The notes under the pieces: model-generated | Databases searched by the model: none | The model's input: only the letters and a program-made list of their open reading frames with translations | What the model was told of the DNA's origin: nothing | DNA from: Janthinobacterium sp. 17J80-10 | Lineage (GTDB): Bacteria; Pseudomonadota; Gammaproteobacteria; Burkholderiales; Burkholderiaceae_D | Direction: 5' to 3' | NCBI RefSeq assembly: GCF_004114795.1 | Contig: NZ_CP035311.1 | Location: 2,356,001 to 2,420,000, forward strand | Length of the DNA stretch: 64,000 nucleotides | Shown here: one piece after another, positions 17,429-25,305 of the stretch | Layout of the letters: every line of letters starts with the position of its first letter | How positions within the stretch are numbered: position 1 is the stretch's first letter | Position numbers and translations under genes: made by a program

Positions 17429-18364
17429 ATGGCAACGCCACTAATACCGCAAGAAATTTTTCTACTGGAACGCTACATCTCGCTGGAACGGTTCAGAAAA
17501 ATGCGCGATGCATGGCGAGACATGCTCAACTATGTAGAAGATTTGCTGAATCGTTTTGTCCACAATCTTCCGCCCGAGTATCGTAGTCGACCGTTGCCGG
17601 AACAGCCGGATATTGTCTGGGGTGAACGGGTGCTGCCGAATTTCCGGGATACCATGCGATTATTGGATGATGGGTACATCAAACTGTCGCACGGCGCCTA
17701 TGAAGCACTAGGTTGCGCGTGCGGCATCACTGGCGACATCCGTGGTCAAAGCGAATTCTGGTCGGGATGGATGAACCAAGTTGAATCCGGCGCAGAAGAT
17801 AAGTATTACGAACTGCTATTTTTGGCAAATCGCTACGCTAAACCTATTAATATTACTTCTAGCGGCATATGGTCACCGGGTGATTTGACAACGAACTACG
17901 ATGGAATATTAAATGAACCGCTTAACCCGCCATCGACATGGCCAACATATCGGCTCAATCCAAAGATAAGGGTAAAGAGTGGTGACCGCACGCCGCAGAC
18001 CGGCATTTATTTACCTGATGTCGATAATAGCTTCCCGACGTTGCTGATTAGTTCGGACGATGACATGATAGGTGAAGCCAATAAAGCATCAATTTTTCCA
18101 CAAAAAGATAACAGTGGCTACGTCCCCGCTACCTGGACACTCGTTGAACGAGTTACCGACAAAAGCGACATTCCGTCCGCCCCCTCACTTGTCGCACCAA
18201 CCCGTTTGCGTGTCGAAGGCGGCCAGCCCTGTCCGCAAACTGGCTTTTGGTTTACTCCAGCGCAAATGAATTCCCGTCGCCATTTCAAGGAAGGCGACGT
18301 TATGCCGATGCTTGGCTCTGATTATGGATCAACCATTTGGCAATGGGATAGCAAGCAATCTTAA
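17429..18364 (+). CDS. Probable immunity protein with duplicated C-terminal motif
   Basis: This 311-residue soluble protein follows the candidate effector by five bases. The ATG at 17429 has AAGGA eight bases upstream, inside the effector's last codons. It has no signal peptide, so a cytoplasmic target is expected. Its C-terminal third contains two copies of one motif: IRVKSGDRTPQTGIYLPD (about 180-197) and LRVEGGQPCPQTGFWFTP (about 260-277), ending in GSTIWQWD. The architecture resembles polymorphic-toxin immunity families of the Imm71/Imm72 kind, which I recall only loosely. Low GC matches the toxin tip. Confidence 0.6.
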   Translation: MATPLIPQEIFLLERYISLERFRKMRDAWRDMLNYVEDLLNRFVHNLPPEYRSRPLPEQPDIVWGERVLPNFRDTMRLLDDGYIKLSHGAYEALGCACGITGDIRGQSEFWSGWMNQVESGAEDKYYELLFLANRYAKPINITSSGIWSPGDLTTNYDGILNEPLNPPSTWPTYRLNPKIRVKSGDRTPQTGIYLPDVDNSFPTLLISSDDDMIGEANKASIFPQKDNSGYVPATWTLVERVTDKSDIPSAPSLVAPTRLRVEGGQPCPQTGFWFTPAQMNSRRHFKEGDVMPMLGSDYGSTIWQWDSKQS

Positions 18365-18584
18365 ATGCCTCACACCAGAATATTAATGAATTGACATTTA
18401 GAATCTCCCGCATGCCATAGTGGCGGCGAAAAGCTCAAGTTTGAACATGGGGGGCGGTGTTTCCTGGACTGATTGCAACCCGGCAGGGTCATGCCTGCTT
18501 CGGTAAACGGCCGCAGATTAATCTCGCACCGCCCGCTGCAAAATGGTATAAATATTGCCAATATGCAGCTGTTGCGGAGCGACA

Positions 18585-18995
18585 ATGAAAGACATCCCCT
18601 TCGAAAAAACGTCGGTCGAAGACATAACCAACACGACGTGGCAAGAGTTACCGCCGTCTAAATCGCTGGACAAGATCTGGGAAACCCATCGCTTTCCGAA
18701 ATACGAGTCGAAGCCCGACATCAAACTGTTGATGCCCTGGGTGCAACAACTGCCGCCGGAACTGCGTCCGCGCCAGTTGGTGATTCAGTATGCCCGCATC
18801 GCCCATAAACTGGCGGAATTATGGAAGCATCCGCTTGCGTGCGAAAAATACTTCAATGAATTGATGATCGATAACCGTGGCGACCGTCAGGGGTTTCCGG
18901 CCGAAGTGGCGCTTGAACTGGCGGCGCTGCAAGCCTATTTCACCACCAACGTGCTGGTGCAGCATTATTCGGTCTGGGGCGACCGTATCGGCTGA
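18585..18995 (+). CDS. Conserved-looking hypothetical protein, 136 residues
   Basis: I do not recognise this protein. It starts MKDIPFEKTSVEDITNTTWQ with GGAG five bases before the ATG, and has no signal peptide or membrane segment. It is rich in Leu, Pro and Trp, with PWVQQLPPELRPRQLVIQYA in the middle and NRGDRQGFPAEVALELAAL near the end, suggesting a small helical fold. It stands alone, with 220 bases of non-coding sequence between it and the immunity gene, and its higher GC suggests it is not part of the toxin module. The upstream gap has a TATAAATATT stretch near 18547 that could belong to a promoter. Confidence 0.6.
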   Translation: MKDIPFEKTSVEDITNTTWQELPPSKSLDKIWETHRFPKYESKPDIKLLMPWVQQLPPELRPRQLVIQYARIAHKLAELWKHPLACEKYFNELMIDNRGDRQGFPAEVALELAALQAYFTTNVLVQHYSVWGDRIG

Positions 18996-18999
18996 ACGC

Positions 19000-19037
19000 T
19001 GCTTGCCAAGGTCATCACTGCTGGCCAAGGTCATGCC
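19000..19037. repeat. Two tandem copies of a 19-bp unit
   Basis: TGCTTGCCAAGGTCATCAC (19000-19018) is followed at once by TGCTGGCCAAGGTCATGCC (19019-19037), identical at 15 of the first 16 positions. It lies between two convergent genes, just after the stop of the 136-residue protein gene. It has no hairpin or T-run and looks like a recent local duplication. Confidence 0.6.
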
Positions 19038-19043
19038 TGTCGG

Positions 19044-19715
19044 CTATAGCTTCCCTGCGCGCTTGAGACGGTAGGTCAAGCCATCGACGATATCCTTGTG
19101 CCCGTTGCGTGAGGCAAAATCGAGGGCATTCAAGCCTAACTCATTTTTCACTGCCAGCTCAGCGCCCCTGTCGAGCAGCAGCTTGACCGTCATGATGTGG
19201 CCTTCGCCGGCGGCCATCATCAGTGGCGTGGTCTTGTTGGGGGATGATGCATTGACGTCCGCGCCCCTGTCGAGCAACATCTGCACGATATCGTTCTTGC
19301 CTGCGGCAGCGGCATAATGCAGCGCCGTCCAGTTCGGGCGGTTGACTTCGGCGCCCTTGGCCAGCAGCAGTTCGACTGCACTGCGGTTACCCTTGTAGGC
19401 AGCCACCATCAGGGCATTGTCGCCATTGCGGGCCTTGACTTCGAGGTCGATGTTGCGGGCGTTGAGCAGGGCATTGAAAACCCGAACAGACCCCTCTCGC
19501 ACGGCAATAATCAGGCCGGTTTCGCCCCGTTCTTCCTCCACCAGATTCGGATCGAGACCGCGATGGAGAAGCGAATTGATTTCGTCAACATTGTCATTCC
19601 GGGCTGCGTTGAAAAAATCCTCGAACGCGCCGCTGTACGCTGCCATCGGCATACAGACGGCAATCAGCACCAGCAGGCGTAAACGCCGCAACAGGGAATC
19701 GTGGGAGGCAGGCAT
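19044..19715 (-). CDS. Exported ankyrin-repeat protein
   Basis: This 223-residue protein has a signal peptide (LLVLIAVCMPMAAYSGA, about 13-30) followed by roughly five ankyrin repeats; clear examples are NWTALHYAAAAGKNDIVQML and TTPLMMAAGEGHIMTVKLLL. Ankyrin repeats mediate protein binding, and the export signal places it in the periplasm. It is the last gene of the leftward mltG-tmk-holB-pilZ-tatD chain, 36 bases after tatD. A specific partner cannot be named from sequence. Confidence 0.85.
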   Translation of the reverse strand: MPASHDSLLRRLRLLVLIAVCMPMAAYSGAFEDFFNAARNDNVDEINSLLHRGLDPNLVEEERGETGLIIAVREGSVRVFNALLNARNIDLEVKARNGDNALMVAAYKGNRSAVELLLAKGAEVNRPNWTALHYAAAAGKNDIVQMLLDRGADVNASSPNKTTPLMMAAGEGHIMTVKLLLDRGAELAVKNELGLNALDFASRNGHKDIVDGLTYRLKRAGKL

Positions 19716-19751
19716 GGCGTGAAAGTCCTTGTATATCCTGAAAAGCTGCAG

Positions 19752-20531
19752 TCAGCGGTGAGCCTTGAACAGGTTAAAGAAATTGTCCGTAGTCTGCTTG
19801 GCTACCTGTTCCAGCGGAACGCCCTTCAGCTGCGCCACGAACTCCGCCACATGCTTTACCCAGGCCGGCTGGTTCATTCGCCCCCGGTGCGGCACCGGCG
19901 CAAGATAGGGGGAATCGGTTTCGATCAGCATTTTTTCCAGCGGGACGGCCAGCGCCACGGCCTGCAATTCTTTTGCGTTCTTGAAGGTGACGATGCCGGA
20001 AAAAGAGATATAGAAACCCATCGCCATGGCAGCTTCGGCAACCGCAAGCGACTCGGTAAAGCAATGCATCACGCCGCCTGCGCCGCCCTGGTCTGTCCCC
20101 GCGCCCTCTTCCTGCATGATGCGGATGGTATCTTCGGCTGCCGCGCGCGTATGGATGATCAGGGGCTTTCCGGTCGCGCGGGAGGCGCGGATGTGGACGC
20201 GAAAACGCTCGCGCTGCCACTCAAGGTCGCCCTCCAGGCGGTAGTAATCCAGGCCGGTTTCACCGATGGCGACGATCTTGGGATGGTTCGCCAGGCGCAC
20301 CAGGTCGTCCACGCTCGGCTCGGGCGTGTCGGGGTAATCCGGATGCACCCCGACGGACGCATACACGTGCGGATATTGTTCGGCAAGCGCCAGCACTTGC
20401 GGAAAGTCCGGCAGGTCGACCGAAACGCAGAGCGCGTGCGTGACCTGGTTGTCGGCCATGGCAGACAACACTTCAGGCATTTTTTCAGCCAGTTCGGGGA
20501 AATTGATGTGGCAGTGGGAATCGATATACAT
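19752..20531 (-). CDS. tatD: TatD-family metal-dependent deoxyribonuclease
   Basis: This 259-residue protein (MYIDSHCHINF...) is a TatD/YcfH-type amidohydrolase-fold DNase. Metal-ligand motifs are visible: DSHCH at the start, SVGVHPDYPD, GETGLDYYR, PLIIHTRAA, MHCFTES and ETDSPYLAP. It follows holB and pilZ, the usual genome context. I chose the ATG at 20531; an in-frame ATG 24 bases upstream is possible. The chosen start codon lies within one arm of a hairpin (20529-20552) and no clear ribosome binding site is seen. Confidence 0.93.
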   Translation of the reverse strand: MYIDSHCHINFPELAEKMPEVLSAMADNQVTHALCVSVDLPDFPQVLALAEQYPHVYASVGVHPDYPDTPEPSVDDLVRLANHPKIVAIGETGLDYYRLEGDLEWQRERFRVHIRASRATGKPLIIHTRAAAEDTIRIMQEEGAGTDQGGAGGVMHCFTESLAVAEAAMAMGFYISFSGIVTFKNAKELQAVALAVPLEKMLIETDSPYLAPVPHRGRMNQPAWVKHVAEFVAQLKGVPLEQVAKQTTDNFFNLFKAHR

Positions 20532-20552
20532 GGGCGTTATTGTACGCCCATG
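20529..20552 (-). promoter_or_regulatory. Hairpin overlapping the tatD start codon
   Basis: A perfect 9-bp inverted repeat, CATGGGCGT and ACGCCCATG with a six-base loop, lies in the 36-base pilZ-tatD gap, and its last three bases on the leftward transcript are the tatD ATG. In mRNA it would bury the initiation codon. No T-run follows, so it is not a typical terminator. Translational control is inference. Confidence 0.5.
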
Positions 20553-20567
20553 CAAGCAGCATTGCGG

Positions 20568-20945
20568 CTAGAGGGTGTGGGTCGCGCGCGAGGAACCGAG
20601 GGCAGCGCCGAGCAGTTCTTCGATGCGCTGGCGGATCTTTGTTCCGGTATCGTCGCCGGGGAAATGCACGCCGATCCCCTGGGCGCGGTTGTTGTTGGCG
20701 CCAGCCGGCGTGACCCACGCCACCTTGCCTGCGACGGGATACTTGTTCGGATCATCCATCAAGGTCAGGATCAGGTAGATATCGTCGCCCAGCTTGTAGC
20801 CTTTGTTGGTCGGCACGAAAATGCCGCCGTTGACCAGGAAAGGCATGTAAGCGGCGTACAGGGCCGATTTTTCCTTGATCGCCAGCGACAGCACCGACGG
20901 CCTGGCGACCGGGGTGGCGGAACTGGCAGCGGGCGTTTCAGCCAT
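20568..20945 (-). CDS. pilZ: PilZ-domain protein, type IV pilus type
   Basis: This 125-residue protein matches the short PilZ proteins needed for type IV pilus assembly. SLAIKEKSALYAAYMPFLVN, GGIFVPTNKGYKLGDDIYL and VAGKVAWVTP are characteristic. The RxxxR and D/NxSxxG c-di-GMP-binding motifs of canonical PilZ domains are not visible, as is known for this subgroup, so it probably does not bind c-di-GMP itself. The ATG at 20945 has AAGGA six bases upstream and lies 16 bases after holB. Confidence 0.9.
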   Translation of the reverse strand: MAETPAASSATPVARPSVLSLAIKEKSALYAAYMPFLVNGGIFVPTNKGYKLGDDIYLILTLMDDPNKYPVAGKVAWVTPAGANNNRAQGIGVHFPGDDTGTKIRQRIEELLGAALGSSRATHTL

Positions 20946-20961
20946 GTGGATCCTTTTCTTC

Positions 20962-22005
20962 TTATCGGGAATACAGCTTTGTATAGTCCAGCAACATGTC
21001 TTCAATAAAGAGCTTCGGCGACAGCGGATGCTCTGCAATTGCGCGTCGCTCGCCCATGTCCTTTATCGCTCGCAGCAATGCGGGGGTTTCCACTTGCCCG
21101 CCCAGGGCCAGCAATTGCTTTTGGTAACGAGGATAATACCGGATTTTTCCTGAAAGCTTGATAGAAAACAAGTCATAAAGCCAGCGTTGTAGCCATTCGA
21201 CTTGTTGTGCGGGTGCGGTTTTCAGCATCTTCTCGGCCGTTTTCAGGGCGCCTTCCACCCCGGGACGAGCAAGATGCTGCAGGAATTCCTCCATCGTTTC
21301 ACGGTTGCCGCTCTCGGCCATTTGCTGCGCCGCCAGCGGCGCGCCGCCCTGCTCGGCCAGCCAGTCTTCGGCATTGCTGACACCTTGCGCCTTTAGCCAG
21401 GCAAGAGCCTGGTCAAGTGGTGGCTGATCAAGAGAAAATTTGCGGCAACGCGACAGAATGGTGGGCAGCAGGCGATCCAGACTGTTGGAAACGAGCACAA
21501 AGACCGTGTTTGGCGGCGGCTCTTCCAGGGTTTTCAACAAGGCATTTGCAGCCGCGCCATTCAGCGCTTCAGCCGGATACAGCAAAACCACCCGCTTGCC
21601 CTGGCGATGGGTGGAAATATTCATGAAATCAGCCAGGGCACGGACCTGGTCGATACGAATATCCTTGGAGGGGGCCTTGGTGGATTTGCCTGTTTTTTTA
21701 GGCTCGGCGGCCTCGTCATCCTCGTCGCCGGCGCCGTTTTCGTCGTCCTCGAGCACCTCGGGACGCACGCGTCGAAAATCGGGATGGCTGTATTGCGCAA
21801 ACCATCCGCAAGACGAGCATTTACCGCAAGCATGCCCTGTTGCATCGGGCGTTTCGCACAACAATGCCTGGGCAAAACCGAGTGCAAATGCGGTCTTGCC
21901 AATGCCGGCCGGGCCATGGAAAAGAATCGCATGCGGCAGCCGTGCACGCAGCGATTGCAGCTGGCTCCATGCCGCTTCTTGCCAGGGGAAAATAGCACTA
22001 TTCAT
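20962..22005 (-). CDS. holB: DNA polymerase III delta-prime subunit HolB
   Basis: This 347-residue clamp-loader subunit helps open the beta sliding clamp for replication. It has a P-loop GPAGIGKT (about 31-38) and a four-cysteine zinc site (C..HACGKCSSCGWF, about 50-68), then the SNSLDRLLPTILSRCRKF sensor region with SRC. An acidic insertion (about 84-105, rich in D/E) is less usual. It lies 73 AT-rich bases after tmk and 16 before pilZ. Confidence 0.94.
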   Translation of the reverse strand: MNSAIFPWQEAAWSQLQSLRARLPHAILFHGPAGIGKTAFALGFAQALLCETPDATGHACGKCSSCGWFAQYSHPDFRRVRPEVLEDDENGAGDEDDEAAEPKKTGKSTKAPSKDIRIDQVRALADFMNISTHRQGKRVVLLYPAEALNGAAANALLKTLEEPPPNTVFVLVSNSLDRLLPTILSRCRKFSLDQPPLDQALAWLKAQGVSNAEDWLAEQGGAPLAAQQMAESGNRETMEEFLQHLARPGVEGALKTAEKMLKTAPAQQVEWLQRWLYDLFSIKLSGKIRYYPRYQKQLLALGGQVETPALLRAIKDMGERRAIAEHPLSPKLFIEDMLLDYTKLYSR

Positions 22006-22078
22006 TTAAAATCATAACGATGCATCACAATTAAAGAAATTACCTTCAATTATGATGTAAACCTAAATCCATTAAAAT

Positions 22079-22687
22079 TCAGATAGTTGCAAGCAACTCT
22101 TGAAGTTCTTCCTGAATTTTTTCGATGCTTCGGGTGGAATCAATCAGCCTGAAACGTTGGGGAAATTGCTTTGCCCGGCCGAGATAAGCTTCCCGCGTGG
22201 CGGCAAAAAAATCTGCTTTTTCCTGTTCAAACTTGTCCGGTTCCCGTGCGGCGTCCAGCCGTGCCCGGGCGACTTCCAGGGGCACGTCGAACAGGAGCGT
22301 CAGGTCAGGCTGCAGGTCCGGATGCACCCATTTTTCCAGTACCGCAAGCTTGTCCATCGACAGCTTGCGCCCGCCGCCCTGATAAGCAAACGAGGCATCG
22401 GTGAAGCGATCCGAGATCACCCACTGGCCGCGCGCAAGTGCCGGTTCGATGACTTGCGCAAGATGCTCGCGCCGGGCTGCAAACATCAGCAAGGCCTCGG
22501 TCTCCAGGTGCATGGGCTCGTGCAGCAGCAGCTCGCGCAGCTTTTCACCCAGGCTGGTGCCGCCGGGCTCCCGGGTCACCACCACGTCGATGCCGCGCGC
22601 GCGCAACTGGCCGGCGACGTAGGCAATGTGCGTCGACTTGCCGGCGCCGTCGATTCCTTCGAAGGTAACGAATTTACCCTTGTTCAT
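22079..22687 (-). CDS. tmk: Thymidylate kinase
   Basis: This 202-residue enzyme phosphorylates dTMP to dTDP. It has the P-loop [11 protein letters not shown] (about 9-19), the [14 protein letters not shown] motif with the DR-binding loop later as [17 protein letters not shown], and a LID region. It lies 15 bases after mltG and precedes holB, the conserved order. The following 73-base spacer to holB is AT-rich and might hold an internal promoter, though I found no convincing -35/-10 pair. Confidence 0.96.
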   Translation of the reverse strand: MNKGKFVTFEGIDGAGKSTHIAYVAGQLRARGIDVVVTREPGGTSLGEKLRELLLHEPMHLETEALLMFAARREHLAQVIEPALARGQWVISDRFTDASFAYQGGGRKLSMDKLAVLEKWVHPDLQPDLTLLFDVPLEVARARLDAAREPDKFEQEKADFFAATREAYLGRAKQFPQRFRLIDSTRSIEKIQEELQELLATI

Positions 22688-22702
22688 GCTGTGCAGCCCT
22701 GT

Positions 22703-23692
22703 TCATCGCTGGTATTTGTTAACCGCCCGGTTATGGTCGTTCAGGTTACTGGAAAATTCACTGCTGCCGTCGCCCCTGGAAACGAAGAACAGCGCGTCTG
22801 TCGACGCCGGATTGACGGCCGCCGCCAGAGCCGCCGCACCTGGCAAGGCGATCGGCGACGGCGGCAAGCCTGCACGAGTATAGGTATTGTAAGGCGTGTC
22901 AGTCTCCAGGTCGCGCTTGCGGATGTTGCCGTTGTATTTTTCGCCCATGCCATAAATGACGGTCGGATCCGTCTGCAGCAGCATGCCACGCTTGAGGCGG
23001 TTGACGAATACCCCGGCAATCATGCGGCGATCGGCTTCGGTGCCGGTTTCCTTTTCCACGATCGAGGCCATGACCAGCGCCTCATAGGGCGTCTTGTACG
23101 GCAGCGCGGCGTCCCGCGCAGCCCAGGCCTTGTTCAGGCGCTTGATCAGCTGGGCGTGGGCCTGGCGGTAGATCTGGATTTCGCTGGCGCCCTTGGCAAA
23201 CAGATAGGTGTCCGGGAAAAACAACCCTTCCCCAAGCTTGTAGCCGGGCGCCACCTTTTCCAGCAATTCCCGCTCGGACATCTGCACCGTATCGTGCTTG
23301 AGGGCAGGATGGGCGGCAATGGCCTCGCGCATCTGGCGGAACGTCCAGCCTTCGATGATGGCCAGTGATTCCTGGGCAAACTGGCCGCGCACCAGCTGGT
23401 CGAGCAGCTTCAGCGGCGAAGTGCCCGGCTTGAGTTCGTAATGGCCTGCCTTGATTTTTGCGCTCTTGCCCGACAAGCGCGCAAGTAACAGGAACAAGGT
23501 GGAATTGACTGGCACGCCGGCATCGGCGATCTGGTTCACGGCGCCATTGACGCTGCTGCCCGGCTCGATGGCGAATTCCCGAACTGGCTCGCCGGGCAGC
23601 AGAATCGGCGAACTCGCCCAGTAAGTTGTGCCGGCGGCGGCCAATAGCGCCACAACCACGCCCAATACCAGGATTTTCTTGAATAGTCCCAT
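22703..23692 (-). CDS. mltG: Endolytic murein transglycosylase MltG
   Basis: This 329-residue inner-membrane enzyme cleaves nascent peptidoglycan strands to set glycan length. It has one N-terminal membrane anchor (KKILVLGVVVALLAAAG, about 4-20), a LysM-like part, and the catalytic region containing VMASIVEKETG with the conserved Glu, then GVFVNRLKRGMLLQTDPTV and TPYNTYTRAGLPPSPI. I chose the ATG at 23692 (AGGTG six bases upstream); a start 93 bases further upstream would add a basic non-family tail. It heads the mltG-tmk-holB-pilZ-tatD chain. Confidence 0.94.
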   Translation of the reverse strand: MGLFKKILVLGVVVALLAAAGTTYWASSPILLPGEPVREFAIEPGSSVNGAVNQIADAGVPVNSTLFLLLARLSGKSAKIKAGHYELKPGTSPLKLLDQLVRGQFAQESLAIIEGWTFRQMREAIAAHPALKHDTVQMSERELLEKVAPGYKLGEGLFFPDTYLFAKGASEIQIYRQAHAQLIKRLNKAWAARDAALPYKTPYEALVMASIVEKETGTEADRRMIAGVFVNRLKRGMLLQTDPTVIYGMGEKYNGNIRKRDLETDTPYNTYTRAGLPPSPIALPGAAALAAAVNPASTDALFFVSRGDGSSEFSSNLNDHNRAVNKYQR

Positions 23693-23787
23693 ACTTTTCA
23701 CCTGCTTCTTGCGTGCCACATATGCCCCTTTTGTTTTCGCGCCACACGCCGATTTTGCGCCGCCGACGAAAAATCCGCGACGCATCT

Positions 23788-23817
23788 ATAATAAAACGCA
23801 GCAGCTTTGCCTGTCCG
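23788..23817 (-). promoter_or_regulatory. Candidate sigma-70 promoter for mltG
   Basis: On the leftward strand a CGGACA -35 hexamer (23812-23817) and a TATTAT -10 hexamer (23788-23793) are separated by 18 bases, about 95 bases before the mltG ATG. The opposite strand reads TATAAT at 23787-23792 but lacks a good -35, so it is a weaker candidate for ygfZ. The match is by eye only. Confidence 0.35.
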
Positions 23818-23915
23818 CGGTCACGGGACTCGGAAAAGGCCCTAATGATAATCGCATTGACGCGCAAGCAAGCAAAGCAAGGCGACGATATTTTCTGAAC
23901 GAGATCACAATATCT

Positions 23916-24974
23916 ATGCATCCCTGGCAGCAATTTCTGGAAGAACAAGGCTATCGTTTCGAGCAAGACCGCGCATTCGATGCCCTCGTCCCCGCGGCAG
24001 GCCTGTCACCGGACACGGCGTCTGCAGGGTTCATCACCCCCCTCACCGACCTCGGGTTGATGATGTTTTCCGGCGAGGAAGCCGCAAAATTCCTGCACAA
24101 CCAGTTGACTAACGATGTCGAGCACCTGGGCGCGCGGGAAGCCCGGCTCGCCGCCTACTGCACCCCCAAGGGACGCATGCTGGCAAGCCTGCTGCTGTGG
24201 CGCGAGAGCGATGCCATTTTCTTGCAATTGCCGCGTGAAATACAGCCGACGGTGCAAAAGCGCCTGCAAATGTTCATTTTGCGCGCCAAGGTCAAGGCAC
24301 ACGATGTCTCGGACACCCGCGTTGTGCTGGGAGTTGGCGGCGCTGCAGCCGGTGCGGCACTGGCTCCCTGGGCGAAGGAATTGCCTGCCGCACCCTATGC
24401 CCGGGTCGATGCAGCCGGTGGCGCCCTGATCCGCGTCGCCGACGCTTTCGGCGCACCGCGTTACCAGTGGATCACCACGCCCGAACAGGCACAGGAAGCC
24501 TGGCCGCAGCTTACACAGAAGCTGCAACCGGCCGGCACGGCGTCGTGGCGCCTGGCAGATATCCTTGCAGGGGTACCGCAAATTGTCAAAGCCACGCAAG
24601 AAAGCTTCGTGCCGCAAATGGTCAATTTTGAAGTCATCGGCGGCGTCAATTTCAGGAAGGGTTGCTATCCCGGCCAGGAAATCGTCGCCCGCAGCCAGTA
24701 CCTCGGCAAGCTCAAGCGCCGCATGGCGCTTGCCTTGGCCGACGCCGGCGCAGGTGCCGCACCCGCTGCAGGCATGGAAGTATTTTCCGTCGCGGACCCC
24801 GACCAACCCTGCGGCATGGTCGTCAACGCCGAACAATACGGCCCGGGCGAATTTGCCATGCTGGTGGAGCTGAAAACAGCGGCCCTCGACGAAGGCAGCG
24901 TCCATCTCGGGTCGGCGGCCGGACCCGCGCTGCGCATGCAAGCGCTGCCGTATGCATTGCCGGATGCAGCCTGA
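23916..24974 (+). CDS. ygfZ: Folate-dependent Fe-S protein repair factor YgfZ
   Basis: This 352-residue tetrahydrofolate-binding protein belongs to the YgfZ/GcvT-like family that maintains some iron-sulfur enzymes. The diagnostic motif KGCYPGQEIVARSQYLGK is present at about 249-266, along with LHNQLTNDV near the N-terminus. I chose the ATG at 23916 (MHPWQQFLEEQGYRF); upstream in-frame sequence reads through the intergenic region. It heads a rightward group with two small genes and is divergent from mltG. Confidence 0.93.
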   Translation: MHPWQQFLEEQGYRFEQDRAFDALVPAAGLSPDTASAGFITPLTDLGLMMFSGEEAAKFLHNQLTNDVEHLGAREARLAAYCTPKGRMLASLLLWRESDAIFLQLPREIQPTVQKRLQMFILRAKVKAHDVSDTRVVLGVGGAAAGAALAPWAKELPAAPYARVDAAGGALIRVADAFGAPRYQWITTPEQAQEAWPQLTQKLQPAGTASWRLADILAGVPQIVKATQESFVPQMVNFEVIGGVNFRKGCYPGQEIVARSQYLGKLKRRMALALADAGAGAAPAAGMEVFSVADPDQPCGMVVNAEQYGPGEFAMLVELKTAALDEGSVHLGSAAGPALRMQALPYALPDAA

Positions 24975-25017
24975 GCCGCGTTTCGGCATGGTAGCTTACT
25001 GACTCCGCGGGCAAGGA

Positions 25018-25305
25018 ATGGACCTCTATATCTACTACCGTGCCGACTGCAGGCACGCGCAAGCCCTGGCCGAAAACGTAAGGGTGATGCAATCGGCGCT
25101 GACGCAACGCTGCGGCGTGGCTGCGGCGCTCAAGCGCCGCCCCGAGACAAAGGATGGACGCCATACCTGGATGGAAACCTACCTCAACATTCCCGGCAAT
25201 TTCGATGCGATACTGGCGCAAGCGGTACAGCAGTCGGAAGTGGCTTCGCTCATCGAAGGCGAACGTCACACGGAATATTTTTTGGATGTCACTTCATGTG
25301 CTTGA
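25018..25305 (+). CDS. DUF4936 family protein
   Basis: This 95-residue protein starts MDLYIYYRADCRHAQALAEN and contains RRPETKDGRHTWMETYLNI, typical of the small betaproteobacterial DUF4936 family, whose function is not known to me. It has no signal or membrane segment. GCAAGGA directly abuts the ATG, an unusually short ribosome-binding-site spacing. It lies 43 bases after ygfZ and overlaps the next gene by ten bases. Confidence 0.8.
   Translation: MDLYIYYRADCRHAQALAENVRVMQSALTQRCGVAAALKRRPETKDGRHTWMETYLNIPGNFDAILAQAVQQSEVASLIEGERHTEYFLDVTSCA

Noticed and set aside
18365-18584. TTGACA near 18392 as a promoter for the 136-residue protein gene
   Set aside because: No acceptable -10 hexamer lies at 16-18 bases, and the TATAAATATT near 18547 lacks a matching -35.
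22006-22078. An internal holB promoter in the AT-rich tmk-holB gap
   Set aside because: TTGAAG is present but no -10 hexamer is found at the right distance; the AT-richness alone is not enough.
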